NCBI RefSeq assembly: GCF_910592395.1
Contig: NC_088310.1
Coordinates: 14,703,501 to 14,767,500 of the forward strand
Length of the DNA stretch: 64,000 nucleotides
Source: Lineus longissimus
Taxonomy: Eukaryota > Nemertea > Pilidiophora > Heteronemertea > Lineidae
Reading direction: 5' to 3'
Below the pieces are notes generated by a model. It was not told the origin of the DNA. It made no database searches and saw only the letters and a list, made by a program, of their open reading frames with translations. This document shows positions 6,532 through 17,602 of this stretch, piece by piece; the stretch's first letter is position 1; each line of letters opens with the position of its first letter. The translations under genes were made by a program, and so were the position numbers.

Positions 6532-7923
6532 TTATCTAACCATAAAAACAATCAATGTACCAACAACTGAGTAAAGCATGAATTTAATTGTTTTATGAGT
6601 ATCATCCACCTTCTCAACTTTGGTGTCAAGTTTAGTAGTAGTAGGAGTATTCTTTGAGGTTTCAGTTGTTTTTGGTGTATCAACATTACTATTTGGTTTA
6701 TGACTGGTCTCGAGCTTTGCTCTCAGGACGAAGTCCGTCATTGATGTACCAACGCTACTCTTCACTCTTATTTTCTTAGAACTATTTCCTTCCATCAGTG
6801 GTGGTGGTAAGGTCTTTTTGTGGTTAATGTCATTCTTACCGGGTTTAGCATTTTTTGGTGCTATTAAAATGTTATTATTGTAGTTATCCAGCTTACCAAT
6901 AACGAGTACCATATTTGATCCTATGACATACAATCCTGGTGATATTACATAATCTAGTCTTGTATGAGTGTCACTCACTGCTTTTTGATATCTTTGAATT
7001 GAAGTGGGAATATCAGGATGTTGATTAATCGAGTCCTTTAATAGTTTGTTAAATTCCTTCTGAGCATCCAATTCTGTACCCGGTACTCCAATTATTGGTG
7101 TTCTGGTCAACGCCTGAGCACCCAGAATACAGTAAACATATGTTCTTATTCTGTCATTCAACCTCTCTATTCCAGGATTAGAGAAACCATTTGATTTAAA
7201 TATCATGAATTGTTGATAGGTTTGACATTCATTTTGTGTAATTACATCAAATACATTCTTGTGTCTCCTGACATGATCCTTGATGAAAATATCTGGATAT
7301 TTGAAATTAGCCATTCCAGCATCCCAGTCTTTACTGAACATCGGTGGCATTCTATTTTCATGAACTTGCATGAGGAAGAAATTGATTTTAGAATCATTGA
7401 TGTAATATCCGGGATCAGTTATGTTCGGGTTGTAATCCGGTACACTCCATGACCTCCAACCACCGTTATTTTCAAACACCGAGAAATCGTACTCGTCTTT
7501 TAAACCAAATTCACTCAATAACCCTCCCAGTTTCCTACGGTTAATGTTATTGTTTGTCTCATTAAAATCACTTTCACCTGGAATTGGTATCTCTAGATTC
7601 TTCATGATCTTCAATATTTGATAGTAAACATGAAACCTGTAAATTGACCTTAACAATGGGTCACTGTGATTCAAGTGATCGTCTATTGAAATACCACAAC
7701 CTGTTGTAGCAAACCAAACAGCCATGTTAAATTGGTTCTGGTAAAACGATAATGGATTCTTTTCCAGTCGCAGACAGTCTTTCTTATTTTTCAGGCTCAA
7801 AAACCCAGGTGTTATCTTAGTTTCTTGTAGGCGGAAGAAGTTATTAGTATTAACAGTTACTTCTAAATTAAAGAAGTCATAGGTGAATTTACTTTTATGT
7901 TGATTTGCTATTGGATAATACAT
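6532..7923 (-). CDS. 463-residue conserved-looking virus-like protein with C-terminal membrane anchor
   Basis: The frame starts at ATG 7921-7923. The block NPLSFYQNQFNMAVWFATTG (about residues 56-75) and the region around IRTYVYCILGAQALTRTP look strongly conserved. I recall similar uncharacterised proteins next to pPolB genes in invertebrate genomes, but that is memory, not a search. Residues 393-405 include one double-hairpin peptide (TDFVLRAKLE). A Lys/Thr-rich linker then leads to a transmembrane segment at about 446-462 (FMLYSVVGTLIVFMV) at the extreme C-terminus, a tail-anchor arrangement. It is the first gene of the minus-strand series 7923 to 744. A capsid-associated or membrane role is inference. 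Confidence 0.6.
   Translation of the reverse strand: MYYPIANQHKSKFTYDFFNLEVTVNTNNFFRLQETKITPGFLSLKNKKDCLRLEKNPLSFYQNQFNMAVWFATTGCGISIDDHLNHSDPLLRSIYRFHVYYQILKIMKNLEIPIPGESDFNETNNNINRRKLGGLLSEFGLKDEYDFSVFENNGGWRSWSVPDYNPNITDPGYYINDSKINFFLMQVHENRMPPMFSKDWDAGMANFKYPDIFIKDHVRRHKNVFDVITQNECQTYQQFMIFKSNGFSNPGIERLNDRIRTYVYCILGAQALTRTPIIGVPGTELDAQKEFNKLLKDSINQHPDIPTSIQRYQKAVSDTHTRLDYVISPGLYVIGSNMVLVIGKLDNYNNNILIAPKNAKPGKNDINHKKTLPPPLMEGNSSKKIRVKSSVGTSMTDFVLRAKLETSHKPNSNVDTPKTTETSKNTPTTTKLDTKVEKVDDTHKTIKFMLYSVVGTLIVFMVR
6712..6736 (+). repeat. Double-hairpin unit, consensus
   Basis: GAGC-TTT-GCTC, TCA, GGAC-GAA-GTCC. In frame in the C-terminal linker of the 463-residue gene. Confidence 0.92.
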
Positions 7924-7949
7924 TTAATTTACTTGAATTTTTTCCTTGA

Positions 7950-8066
7950 ATTTTGGTTAATGAAGACAGTAAAAAGGCCATTTATTTTAATGGAATAATC
8001 TCACCAGATGGAGAAAGTGTGACGTTAACATCATGTCTCCATGGACAGAATAACATTTGCCTTTAA
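7950..8066 (+). other. Short plus-strand open frame, possible 3' remnant of another element gene
   Basis: Thirty-eight codons are open between a TGA (7947-7949) and a TAA (8064-8066), reading VNEDSKKAIYFNGIISPDGE and onward. The residue mix looks like real protein, and the frame converges away from the 463-residue gene, but no start codon is available. Low confidence. Confidence 0.2.
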
Positions 8067-8095
8067 ACCATAGTGATATTCAGTTGTACAATGAC

Positions 8096-8186
8096 CATAT
8101 CAGATGTTGCAATCATTAATTATTTGTGCTTGCAAATTACAATGGCCATATCAGATGTTGCAGTCATTAATTATTTTTGCTTGTCA
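8096..8186 (+). repeat. Tandem direct duplication of about 40 bp
   Basis: The sequence CCATATCAGATGTTGC and the following 20 or so bases through ATTAATTATTTNTGCTTG occur at about 8096 and again at about 8147, with few differences. Confidence 0.75.
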
Positions 8187-8213
8187 AAGACATGAAAAGG
8201 CCTATTGTGTCTT

Positions 8214-8315
8214 AATGCGTTTATCCGACAGAATTTTCGAAAAATATTTTCAGCGCTGAAAATTATTTTTGCGTCGTTAAAATAATGTCTCGAAATTCTG
8301 TCGGATAAACGCATT
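8214..8315. repeat. Long imperfect inverted repeat (hairpin element)
   Basis: The arm 8214-8240 (starting AATGCGTTTATCCGACAG) is the reverse complement of 8290-8315 with one base indel. An 18-bp palindrome (ATTTTCAGCGCTGAAAAT) sits between the arms. Short MITE-like structure; the open frame crossing it on the minus strand is not convincing. Confidence 0.75.
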
Positions 8316-8709
8316 AACGAACAATAGACCTTTTGTAATACTTTGGGACGTGAGTATTGTTTGGTAACATATGTTACCATGTACATGCAGACTCTGTCAA
8401 CAATATTTTCAATAGATTCAAGCAACAATGATTAATCACTGTAACAGCTGTCTTGTAGGCCTACAGCATTTATTGGAATACGCTGGGACTGTCAAGATGT
8501 GCGAACTTCAAGGGTTCATTTCTCTGCTAGTTTTTAACGGATATTTGCAATGATGTATCCTTGGAAAGCTATTGACGTGTACTTTCTGTTGGAATACAGT
8601 AAGTCATGATTACATTAACCCATTGAACTCTAGTATTCCCTTACCATTTCACTGCAACGCTTCACTGACCATTTCATTGCAACGCTTCACTGGGAATCTA
8701 ATGAATGAT

Positions 8710-8839
8710 AGAATATATGTATTGTGGTGTCTGGTTCTTAGGGGTTTCTAAGCTATTTTGAGACAAAAAGGCCTGTAAGGGCTTTTGTTAAAATAGCTTA
8801 GAATTACCTAGATTCCTACCACCACAATACATATATTCT
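8710..8839. repeat. 130-bp hairpin element with 20-bp terminal inverted repeats
   Basis: AGAATATATGTATTGTGGTG at 8710-8729 is matched by its reverse complement at 8820-8839. An inner pair (CTAAGCTATTTT / AAAATAGCTTAG) extends the stem. It is a MITE-like fold-back. Confidence 0.75.
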
Positions 8840-9868
8840 CATGACATTGTGCTCTACTGCGCATCCCTAGTGAGTCGATCGGGAACCCATCTATTTTTTA
8901 TTTAGTACCAGCGATGACATCATTTCTGGTGATTCCCTACATTGTCCAATGAGCGCTTTTTAAAGTGTGCCATTTAGGGTACATTAGCATGCAATGTATT
9001 TTATCAGCACTGCCAATTGCTGAACAGAATGCCGTAGCTCCGTTAATTTTGAATCAATTTTTATGGGAGTAACATTATTGTGTTGCTAGGAATGTCTACT
9101 TTTTACTCATGTAAGAATCGTAGTACTAAAAACTAAAATGCAAACAGAATCATGCCGATTCACTGCACATACTGTGGGAATTCTCCACTTCAAAATAATT
9201 TGCGAACAGAGCGTGCACTTCTAATATCGTTTTCACAGAATCGTGGCTAATTTTTCAAGAACTAATTTCTGAAAGTAATCCCTTAAGACCTTATGACTAC
9301 CCACTGAAAGGAACTAGTGATAATAACGCCTACTTGACTTCTTTTTAGCAGAAAATTGGTTACCGTGTTGCAAAATCAATCTTCCATCTTTAGACTGGTC
9401 ACACTCACAGTGGGTATGCTGAAATATAGCCTGGTTCCTTGGCCAATTCCATGCGCAGAATACAACTGCGCAACTATACGTCATAGCCCGGGCTTTTGAA
9501 TCATCAAAAATTCAGTTAAATGTGCCTGTAGCGCCAACTGGCGGTGAAAACTAAACTAATTCCATTACAAGTAAAAATGAAAAATTATCAAAAAGTATTC
9601 GGCCAGATGTGAAAACAATATTTCCTCTGTGGACCGAGGTGTAAAGGAATGAAGTTTAAACTTCCCGATGACCTCATTCGCTTAATGTAGGTCGGATCAC
9701 GCTGATATTAGGTTTCTGAGTTCATCTTGGGTACGCCTAATTTAGCAGCGTCAACAAAGAGCCTAGGGTTTACGGTTACAAAATGCCCAAAAGTGACACG
9801 GAAGGAAGGACAGACACCATTCCCTTAGTAATATTACCAGCTTTGCTGACTATGTCAGCCGAGCTAAA
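8840..9868 (+). repeat. R1/R2 repeat family, copy 1 (tail part)
   Basis: About 1 kb beginning CATGACATTGTGCTCTACTG and ending near a TGACTATGTCAGCCGAGCTA motif. The same sequence occurs at 22,641-23,630, 35,390-36,367 and 53,377-54,353. No coding potential; a non-autonomous element. Confidence 0.85.
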
Positions 9869-10490
9869 AAAACGTCCATTCATTCAAGTTATATTAGTTT
9901 TTTTGCACTATGAACCCAGATTAATACTCAACCAATATATATTCGCCCATATTTGTACAGTAAATGACCCCAGACTCTAAAAAGAATGTGTTCAAGAAAC
10001 GGCATTATCACTTATAATATAGATATCCAATGAAGTTATTGCAACCCAAACAAAAATTAATAAAAACAATCACAGACAGTGCACTAACCCACATCACCTG
10101 ATGCAAATATGAAGAGTGGGATGTTGCAGTGTTTGTCAGCAACAAGCAGGCAAGGTAAACCTTAAGTCAATGCACTTGCTAGAAGTTTAGGAGAGTCCAT
10201 ATTGTTTGACCGTTGGACCAATATCAATTTGAAGAGACTAATGTCAAATAGTAAAGAAATGTGCCTCCTACAGTGAAATTTTGAACTCTGGCCCCGTGCG
10301 ATTCTGCATAAAAGTACAAGGTCAAGTCAAAAATCAAGGATATGTGATCCAGCTTCACTAGATACACTCACCATGAAATTTTTGTCGCTCTAGCTACAAC
10401 CATTAGCTTTAATGAAACGGCCAGGGGTCATTGTGCTCAATGTATAGATCATTGGTGGTTAGGAATTCATCCTGGTTAACAAACATTCTA
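9869..10490. other. Anonymous DNA with R3-like fragment
   Basis: No gene is seen. From about 10,261 to 10,440 the sequence resembles the R3 repeat (AAAGTACAAGGTCAAGTC, a CCATGAAATTTTTGTCGCTC segment, AATGAAACGGCCAGGGGTCA) and is interrupted by the hAT-like element that follows. Confidence 0.5.
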
Positions 10491-11755
10491 CAGTGTTCTC
10501 GCCAGGCCATTTAAATTTGCTGGCGCCCCGTTTAAATTTGAGCAGTGAAAACGCGCCCTGTCTAAAATTAGCCCGCCCTGTTAAATTTGCAGCCGCCCTC
10601 TTTAAATTCACCTCCGCCATGCTTAAATCCAAGCCAATAGTTACACAAACACAGCCGTAAATATCGCATATAAACATTCCGCCGTCACTCAACGATCATT
10701 ATCCCACCGCAACACGACTGCCACCCATCTCAATTGCCCGGTACAGCAGTAGGGCCTACTATACCATTACTATCCACGTGTTCCAGCAGACGACGGTCGG
10801 CCGATAACAATCACCCGTAGCCTTGGCAACGAGGTCAAGGGAGTGGACAAAAGCGCACCTGTACGATCGGCTAGCGGCAGAGCGGGGCGGTTGTTTTTAA
10901 TTATGTCAAAAGAGTGCTTGCAGGTGTGCCGCAGGTGGATGATAATAGCTGTCGGCATAAAATCAGCAGTCTCTTTCAATTGATATACAGGGTACAATGG
11001 GATCAAATGAGAAGAAGGCCTCTACAAATTTTTAATAAAGTAAACATTGTTCATGTATAGAAGCGTCGATCATCATCATGTCATCATGATTGAAGAAGCA
11101 TAGGGCTTGCGCAGTTGGTTACTGCGCATCCACGGGCTGCGGGATGCGAAGTTGGCTACTGCGCATCTATATTTGGCGCCGCTATCTGGTTACAAAATAC
11201 CATGTGCTTTGACGATATCGGGGTCTGGGGAGCAAGCGGGGAGGGCAAGGGGGATCAAAAACTTTTTTTGGAACCAGTGAATTTTTTATTCGTACAACTT
11301 CACTTTTTTATTGTATAAACTGTCTTCAGGTGGTTATTTTATGTTGAGTGCCCGTACAAACACAACTTTTTATCTCTCCGTATAATATAGTGTACTCGAC
11401 CGTACAGCGGTGCACAAACATCGGAAAACGCACAAAATACGGTTGAAACGTACAAGTAAACAGCCCTGCGCATGTAACGGTTTGAATACTATAGTATTTA
11501 CGTGGATACCCCGCCATGCGTCCCTCCCGCCGACCGACGTAACGCCGCAAATTGCCGTGAAGCAAAACGTTTTGCCTACGATACTAACGCTGCAATGTCG
11601 TTTTATATCATCAGAATTAGGCCTGAAATTGCACCTCAGATAATCTAGGTTTCAAAATTTTTCCGGGGGCGGACCCCCGCCAAAAATGCACCTACGGCGC
11701 ATATAGGAGCTGGCCAGCTGCGCCCCGTTTGATTGAAATCCTGGCAAGAACACTG
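10491..11755. mobile_element. Non-autonomous hAT-like element (1,265 bp)
   Basis: The ends are 16-bp terminal inverted repeats, CAGTGTTCTCGCCAGG at the left and its reverse complement with one mismatch at the right, flanked by the direct repeat TTCTA (10,486-10,490 and 11,756-11,760). The CAGTG terminus is typical of hAT elements, although hAT normally gives an 8-bp duplication, so the class is tentative. The left subterminal region has several degenerate GCCC...TTTAAATTT copies. No transposase is present. Confidence 0.65.
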
Positions 11756-11761
11756 TTCTAC

Positions 11762-14413
11762 ATGTACAGTGTATAGGTCAAACCAAAGTCAGTATGACAT
11801 ATGATCTATCGTTGCCTTGACTACCTACCATAAAAATAACATCGAAAACAAGTCATTAATAGGTGAGATGTTGCACTTTTTACCTTTTTTAGTTTTTGCC
11901 CCCCGGTGGCCAAGTCAAGAATCAGATCAGATCGAAATTCGGTGTCCGAGGTTACATGACGTAGTGAGTCAAGTTCGTAGCTTAAGCAGTTAAGAAACGT
12001 GCCATAGTTACACTCAAATGGCCAATTTACGCCATTTTACCTCTGTGACCATGAAAAGTTAGTCAAATCAAAAACCCGCATAACATGTGATGTATCCTTG
12101 ATAGGAAAACATACCACAATAAAATGGCCAGGGCCATTGTGCTCACCTCATGTGGAGGAAAGATGGATGAAGAGCATGGTATTGTGTCATGTACTGTTAG
12201 GTTTGATGTAGGTCCAAGCAATTACAGTTTCCCCAAAATGGCCAATTTACAATACATTTGACCTCTGTGACATTGAAATGTAGGTCAAATCAAAAAAGAC
12301 CCGGGTGACACATTGAATGGTTGTTAGAATTAGATGTACCTACGATATAAAATTGGTGCCAATCGGGCAAGTAATAAAGGAATTATAGCATTTTGAAGAA
12401 TTTTGGATTTGGCCCCCTCCCTGGAGGCCAAACGGCAAATCAGATCACACCAAACTTTGGTACCTGAGATCACCTGACCAAGGGGTACATGTGTACTTAA
12501 TTTGTGATCAATAGTCATTGCGGTCAAGGAGGATTCCGCTGTGACGTCACATCACGTGATCACATTCGATATTACTGAACGCTATGGCCAATCAGATTCA
12601 GTCTTCTGACAGCACCAGCACTGAACACAGCTCCAAGTCTCATTGTCAGGTGCGCTCCTCTAAACAAAAGCACCAATAGACATAAAATATTGCAATACCT
12701 AGTATGAATTCTTCCTGTATAAAATCAAATTTACAGAGCAGATTAACTTCCATGAATAAAAAAGACGTTTGGCGTGGCCAAAGTGCGGAAATAATGTCTC
12801 CGCTAAAATACACTACGAAATACACAAGGCAATGCATTACACGATACACGGTAGAGATGCAGTTGAGTTTGTTATTGTTTTGACTTAGAAGCGTGTCCAT
12901 ATCATAATATATTCATGAATTCATGAAGTATGAACTCATTTCTGTCCCATACAACACTAAGAACAGTAAATTTCTCCTTAAATCATCACCGAAACCGCGA
13001 TATCCACAGGAAGATTTCGTTCTAGTGTCCGAAAATGCATGATCTTACTCGACAAATAGAGGGGATCTATGGGGATCTATGAGAGTTTTAGGTCCTACAG
13101 GTCTCGAACTTGTAAAATCTGTAAACACGCCTCCAAATCCCATTATGATAATGAAGAGATTGCCCCATATCTGGGAGACTGTTTTGAAACCATCGCTAAT
13201 TTTGGAAGATCGGTGCCCGGCTATTTGGTTTTAAAAACCCTATTTTTCCCCATCAAAACAGCACTTTCCATTATTCAAATGATAACTTATTGTCTGAAGA
13301 CTTATTTCATAGCAGAAAAGTACTAATAACTCTGATTTGATGCGAAAAATCTAACTTTATTTGACTTGATTTTCCCTTGGCTGTGGATCGAGTTTGTTTA
13401 CAATATGGAGCGCAATCTTGAAAAAGCCATGACGTCACTGTGGAATCCTCCTTGCATTGCGGTTAAGAAACGTGTTATAGTTACGGCCTAACGGCCAATT
13501 TACGCCATTTGACCTCTGTGACCTTGAAAAGTAGGTCAAATTACAAACATGTGTGCCATATACTGTATGGTGGTTAGATGTACTCATGATATCAAATTGG
13601 TGGCAATCGGGCAAGAAGTTAAGGAATAATCACATTTTTAAAGTTTTTGGATTTTGCCCCTGGTGGTCAAGTGGTGAATCATATTGGACCGAACTTCGAT
13701 CCCTGAGATCACCTGACTAAGGGGTACATGTGTACTAAATTTGGGATCAATAGTCATTGCAGTTTAGAAACGTGCCATAGTTACATCCTAACGGCCAATT
13801 TACGCCATTTGACCTCTGTGACCTTGAAAAGTTGGTCGAATCAAAAATCTGTATGATATGTGATGTATCCTTGCTAGGAGTACCTACCATAAAATTTTTA
13901 TTGAAAACGGATCATTAATAAGAGACATATCACACTTTTTATGTTTTCATTTTTTGCCCCCTGTGGGGCCAAATCAGAGATCAGACCGGACTGAAATTTG
14001 GTCACCCAGGTGTCATTACATGGGGAAACATGTGTGCGAAGTTTCAAGTCAATAGCTCCAGTAGTTACGAAACGTGCCCTGCTAACGGACGACGACAGAC
14101 GACGACAGATGTCGACGGACACCACGCCAAAGCAAAAGCTCACCTCTCAGAGAGGTGAGCTAAAAATTTTATAGAAAAGGAGTCACTCATAAGAGAGATA
14201 TCACACTTTTTAGGTTTCCACTTCTGGCCCCCTGGTGGCCAAGTCAAGAATCAGAATTGACCAAAATTCGGTGTCAGAGGTTACATGACATAGGGAGTCA
14301 GGTGTACCAAATTTAAAGTCCATAGCCCTAGCGGTTAAGAACCGTGCCACTGTTTTTGAAACAGGATACGACAGACACTGCAGTGTTGTATAGACTCCCC
14401 TACGGTGAGCCAA
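11762..14413. repeat. R3 repeat family block
   Basis: The block is built from modules of about 300 bp that share GACCTCTGTGACCTTGAAAA, ATATCACACTTTTTAGG-like segments, GCCCCCTGGTGGCCAAG and GTTAAGAAACGTGCCATAG. One sub-element starts at about 12,121 (ATGGCCAGGGCCATTGTGCT, then CACC) and ends at about 14,161 (GAGGTGAGCTAAAA), so GCTCACC/GGTGAGC form short inverted ends. A second part ends at about 14,413 (CGGTGAGCCAAAAAG). It is interrupted by the element at 12,525-13,454. The same sub-element recurs at 44,840-45,942. Confidence 0.8.
12525..13454. mobile_element. 930-bp TIR element with 9-bp target duplication, nested in R3
   Basis: Terminal inverted repeats of about 25 bp start CAAGGAGGATTCC and run to GTGACGTCA, with two differences. 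The flanking 9-bp direct repeat CATTGCGGT is at 12,516-12,524 and 13,455-13,463, and the interrupted R3 sequence resumes exactly after it. The 9-bp duplication suits Mutator-like elements. A plus-strand frame at 13,069-13,326 (85 codons, CKICKH near its start) lies inside but has no clear family. Confidence 0.85.
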
Positions 14414-15824
14414 AAAGCAAAACACTGATTCTATCTGACCCATCATTACGTAATCCCATGAGATAGCGGACCCGAACTAACCATAGTGAACCTACCTAAC
14501 CTGCCGGATGGACGTGGTTGGGTTTACCTATGCCTTGTGCACTTCTTATGTGCATGGGTAACTCTTAGTTTTTTTGATTTGGGTGATTATTCCCACTGTG
14601 TTCTTGGATTTACTGTGATGACATTTTGGATATTCTCATGGTTTTTCTTGCATGGATATATTTCTTGTGGATTATTGTCCTTTCCCTCGCAGTTTTCAGA
14701 TGAGGATGTTGAGTGGTTGCACTTCTTTTTGAATGCAACCGGCCTTCTTGGCTCACAGCTTGATGACCTGGTGGCTGTTTGCCATGTTACAGTCTTTCCG
14801 ACTCTGACATACTGATATCGTTAACTGCAATCAGGTCCATTGGGTTCCCCCACATTTTGTACTCGTAAACATTGAATATAGGGCTCAGACCCAACAAACA
14901 GGGCTCAGTCCCACTCCATTTGGGCTTAACCCCCATTTGGCCATTGTCCTCATGCACAATATATACATCGGATGGCCTAGGCCCTTTCAATCAGTCCACG
15001 TTATTTAGGGCTCAGTCCCACTACACCGGCTTTGACCTTGCTGTTGGTTTCAGTACCAATTGATTTGGCTAGCTTACCCAAGCCTTCTGGTGATATTATG
15101 GTTTGCTTTAGTACCAGCAGTGTCTGCTATAAATCAAGACAGCAATTACTTTATGTTTATACGTGATTGTTCATTTTTCGGTAGTGAGAGATAGCTTTGG
15201 CATTGCCACTTCTACGGCTCAATACTACACGTGCTGCAACTTTACTGATTTGGGCAGTTGGCCATGGATGCCAGAGGTGAATTTTGACTGCTTTCACCTC
15301 GTGGATTGGAATCGGGAACCCTGCTTTGTGTAGCAGGGCTGCATGTTTTGATAATGCGTAAAACCATGATATTATATCTAGGTAAATTATGGATTATGCT
15401 TTTTCTGCCGTTTTTGGGCAATCTGTTCCCAATAGGGTTATTGCTTTTATTGCCAATAAGTAATGACACTCATTACTTTACCCTTGAGGATACCTTCTTC
15501 ATATTTATCATTTGCTCTTAATACTATTGCCTGCTTACTCTGCACCCACACCTACTACAGTGGAACCCAGCGGTCGGCGACCACCCGCTATGACAACCAA
15601 GAATCCATCAATTACCATTACCAGGCCCCCGGTAACACAACCACTCCGGTACCCAGACCACGACCACTGGATTGAGCAGTCTCAATGACCAAATTCACCC
15701 CTCTAACCTGACCAAAGGGCCTAATTGCCTTAATCGGTCGAGACCGCGTCAACAATTAACCCAGCAATTAACACCTCGGCGCAAAGCTCCCTTAATTATT
15801 ATAACACCATGGACAATGGCTATC
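14414..15824. other. Anonymous DNA, no gene recognised
   Basis: A plus-strand frame at 14,486-14,815 encodes 109 residues with several hydrophobic runs but no motif. Three short CAGGGCTCAGTCCCA-like segments occur at 14,880-15,020. I see nothing else I can support. Confidence 0.4.
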
Positions 15825-16160
15825 ATGAGAATCTATATGAAAACATTTGTTCAGGCAGTTACTATCAGTTGAAAGCTAATAAACTGCATTTTATTAATGT
15901 TTCTGAATCTATCTATATCCAAGTTTTTTTCATTATTATGAGAATCTATATGAAAACATTTGTTCAGGCAGTTACTATCAGTTGAAAGCTAATAAACTGC
16001 ATTTTATTAACGTTTCTGAATCTATCTATACCCTAGTTTTTTTCATTATTATGAGAATATATGAAAACATTTGTTCAGGCAGTTACTATCAGTTGAAAGC
16101 TAATAAACTGCATTTTATTAACGTTTCTGAATCTATCTATATACAAGTTTTTTTCATTAT
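15825..16160 (+). repeat. 113-bp tandem repeat, three copies
   Basis: Copies begin at 15,825, 15,938 and 16,051, each starting ATGAGAAT and containing CAGTTACTATCAGTTGAAAG and a run of T before CATTATT. The third copy has a small deletion. Divergence is low, indicating recent amplification. Confidence 0.9.
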
Positions 16161-17593
16161 TCACCTTGTCAGTGTCCGCCATGCACATTTAATACTGAGT
16201 ACCGACAGCAATAAAATCATGTGATTTGCATAAGGTCAGGCGGCAATTATCACTGAAGACATTGGAGCATTCTAAAATGCGGAATGATGAGAACTAAAGA
16301 CGAATGCAACCATGATTAAGTTAAGCAATTGATTGATTTGATGAAATATCACTCGATATTCCGACTGAAAAAAAATGAAAACATTTCTCATACTTGAACT
16401 GACCAAAACAGTAACATTACTCAACTCATCTTCTCATTTGTCAGAGGTGTCAAACCTGATATCAAGGGTGCCGCTGATTGAAATCGTGATGGTGGGATAA
16501 ATAATTAGTGGTAATTGCTTTCAATATAACGAATGAAGTGTCGCAATTTAGGAAAGATGAGAACAACTTTATTCATTAATTTGCAAATGAAAACAAAACA
16601 CAGTAGAAAAAATATTTTTATTCGCAATGATAGTATGCAATACAAAGTCAATAATCCCAAGTTTGCATGATGCCGCCAATGCACAAGTAACAGCAAATTG
16701 ACAAGTACGCGGCTCTCAAGTGCGCTGGTAAAATATTTCCCAAATTTTAAGTGGATGAGCCGAATGAAATGAAACATCTAATAAACCCATAATATCGATG
16801 AACTCTTGTGACGCATGGAAACAGAAAGAACAGAAGTTGAAGCGTGCATAATCTGAGTCAGGTGGCGTTGCTACATGGACGAGCAGCATAAACACAAAGT
16901 CGGCAATTTTGGAGGGAAAACCTATCATGCATTTCAACTTCACTAACGCGACAACCCCGGTAACGTGACCATTCAAGCTTGGTCCCATGAGTGGTGGTGA
17001 TAGGGGTTAGCTACATTGGTGATCCCCTTTTGAGGCACGTCAAAGAAATGACTTTTAAAGTTATATTCAGTTGCTTATCAGGCATAAACTACCTACATGG
17101 AAAAGATGGGTTCAATCATCTCCCTGATATAGGGTCTATTTATTTTGGTTAATGGTCTAGATATTTTGGTTCCCAAGATTGGGAGCACCGTGGATATGAT
17201 AATGTTAGCATATTCTATAGATATTTCGTGCTTGCCCATGATCACAGACCTCCTAACAACAGTTAATGGCGGAATTGGTTGCCATCACTGAAGCCACCAG
17301 AATGGTCAACAGCTTTGTATGGCTTGTACGTAAGTGCATAAGGTTTACTCCTCCTCTTACATGGCTCTCGGAAGGGTGCCTTTTGACGTTAATAATGCAC
17401 CTGCTCTACCCAGGTTTTGAATCCATGAGGCACCCTTCCATTGAGCTTGCCTGTGTCTTGACCTACGAGTACGAGCACACGCAGGCGAGACCTATGATCA
17501 TAGCTTTGCAAAGAATGTTGCCAGATGGGTACATTGAGGCGAAATGCGTTCGCTGTGCTGAATTTTGAAATACATACAAGTCAATTTGACACC
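16161..17593. other. Anonymous DNA
   Basis: No gene or known element is seen. A 12-bp inverted repeat (GGAAGGGTGCCT at 17,370-17,381 and its complement at 17,428-17,439) could form a hairpin with a 46-nt loop. Confidence 0.35.
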
Positions 17594-17602
17594 ATTATGA
17601 CC

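Noticed and set aside
13069-13326. Plus-strand gene with CKICKH inside the 12,525-13,454 element
   Set aside because: Too short, no recognised transposase motif; noted only within the element entry.
14486-14815. Hydrophobic 109-residue protein on the plus strand
   Set aside because: No homology, no start context and no neighbours; random open frame cannot be excluded.
17266-17568. 100-residue plus-strand frame
   Set aside because: No domain, overlaps a hairpin-forming repeat, and lacks supporting context.
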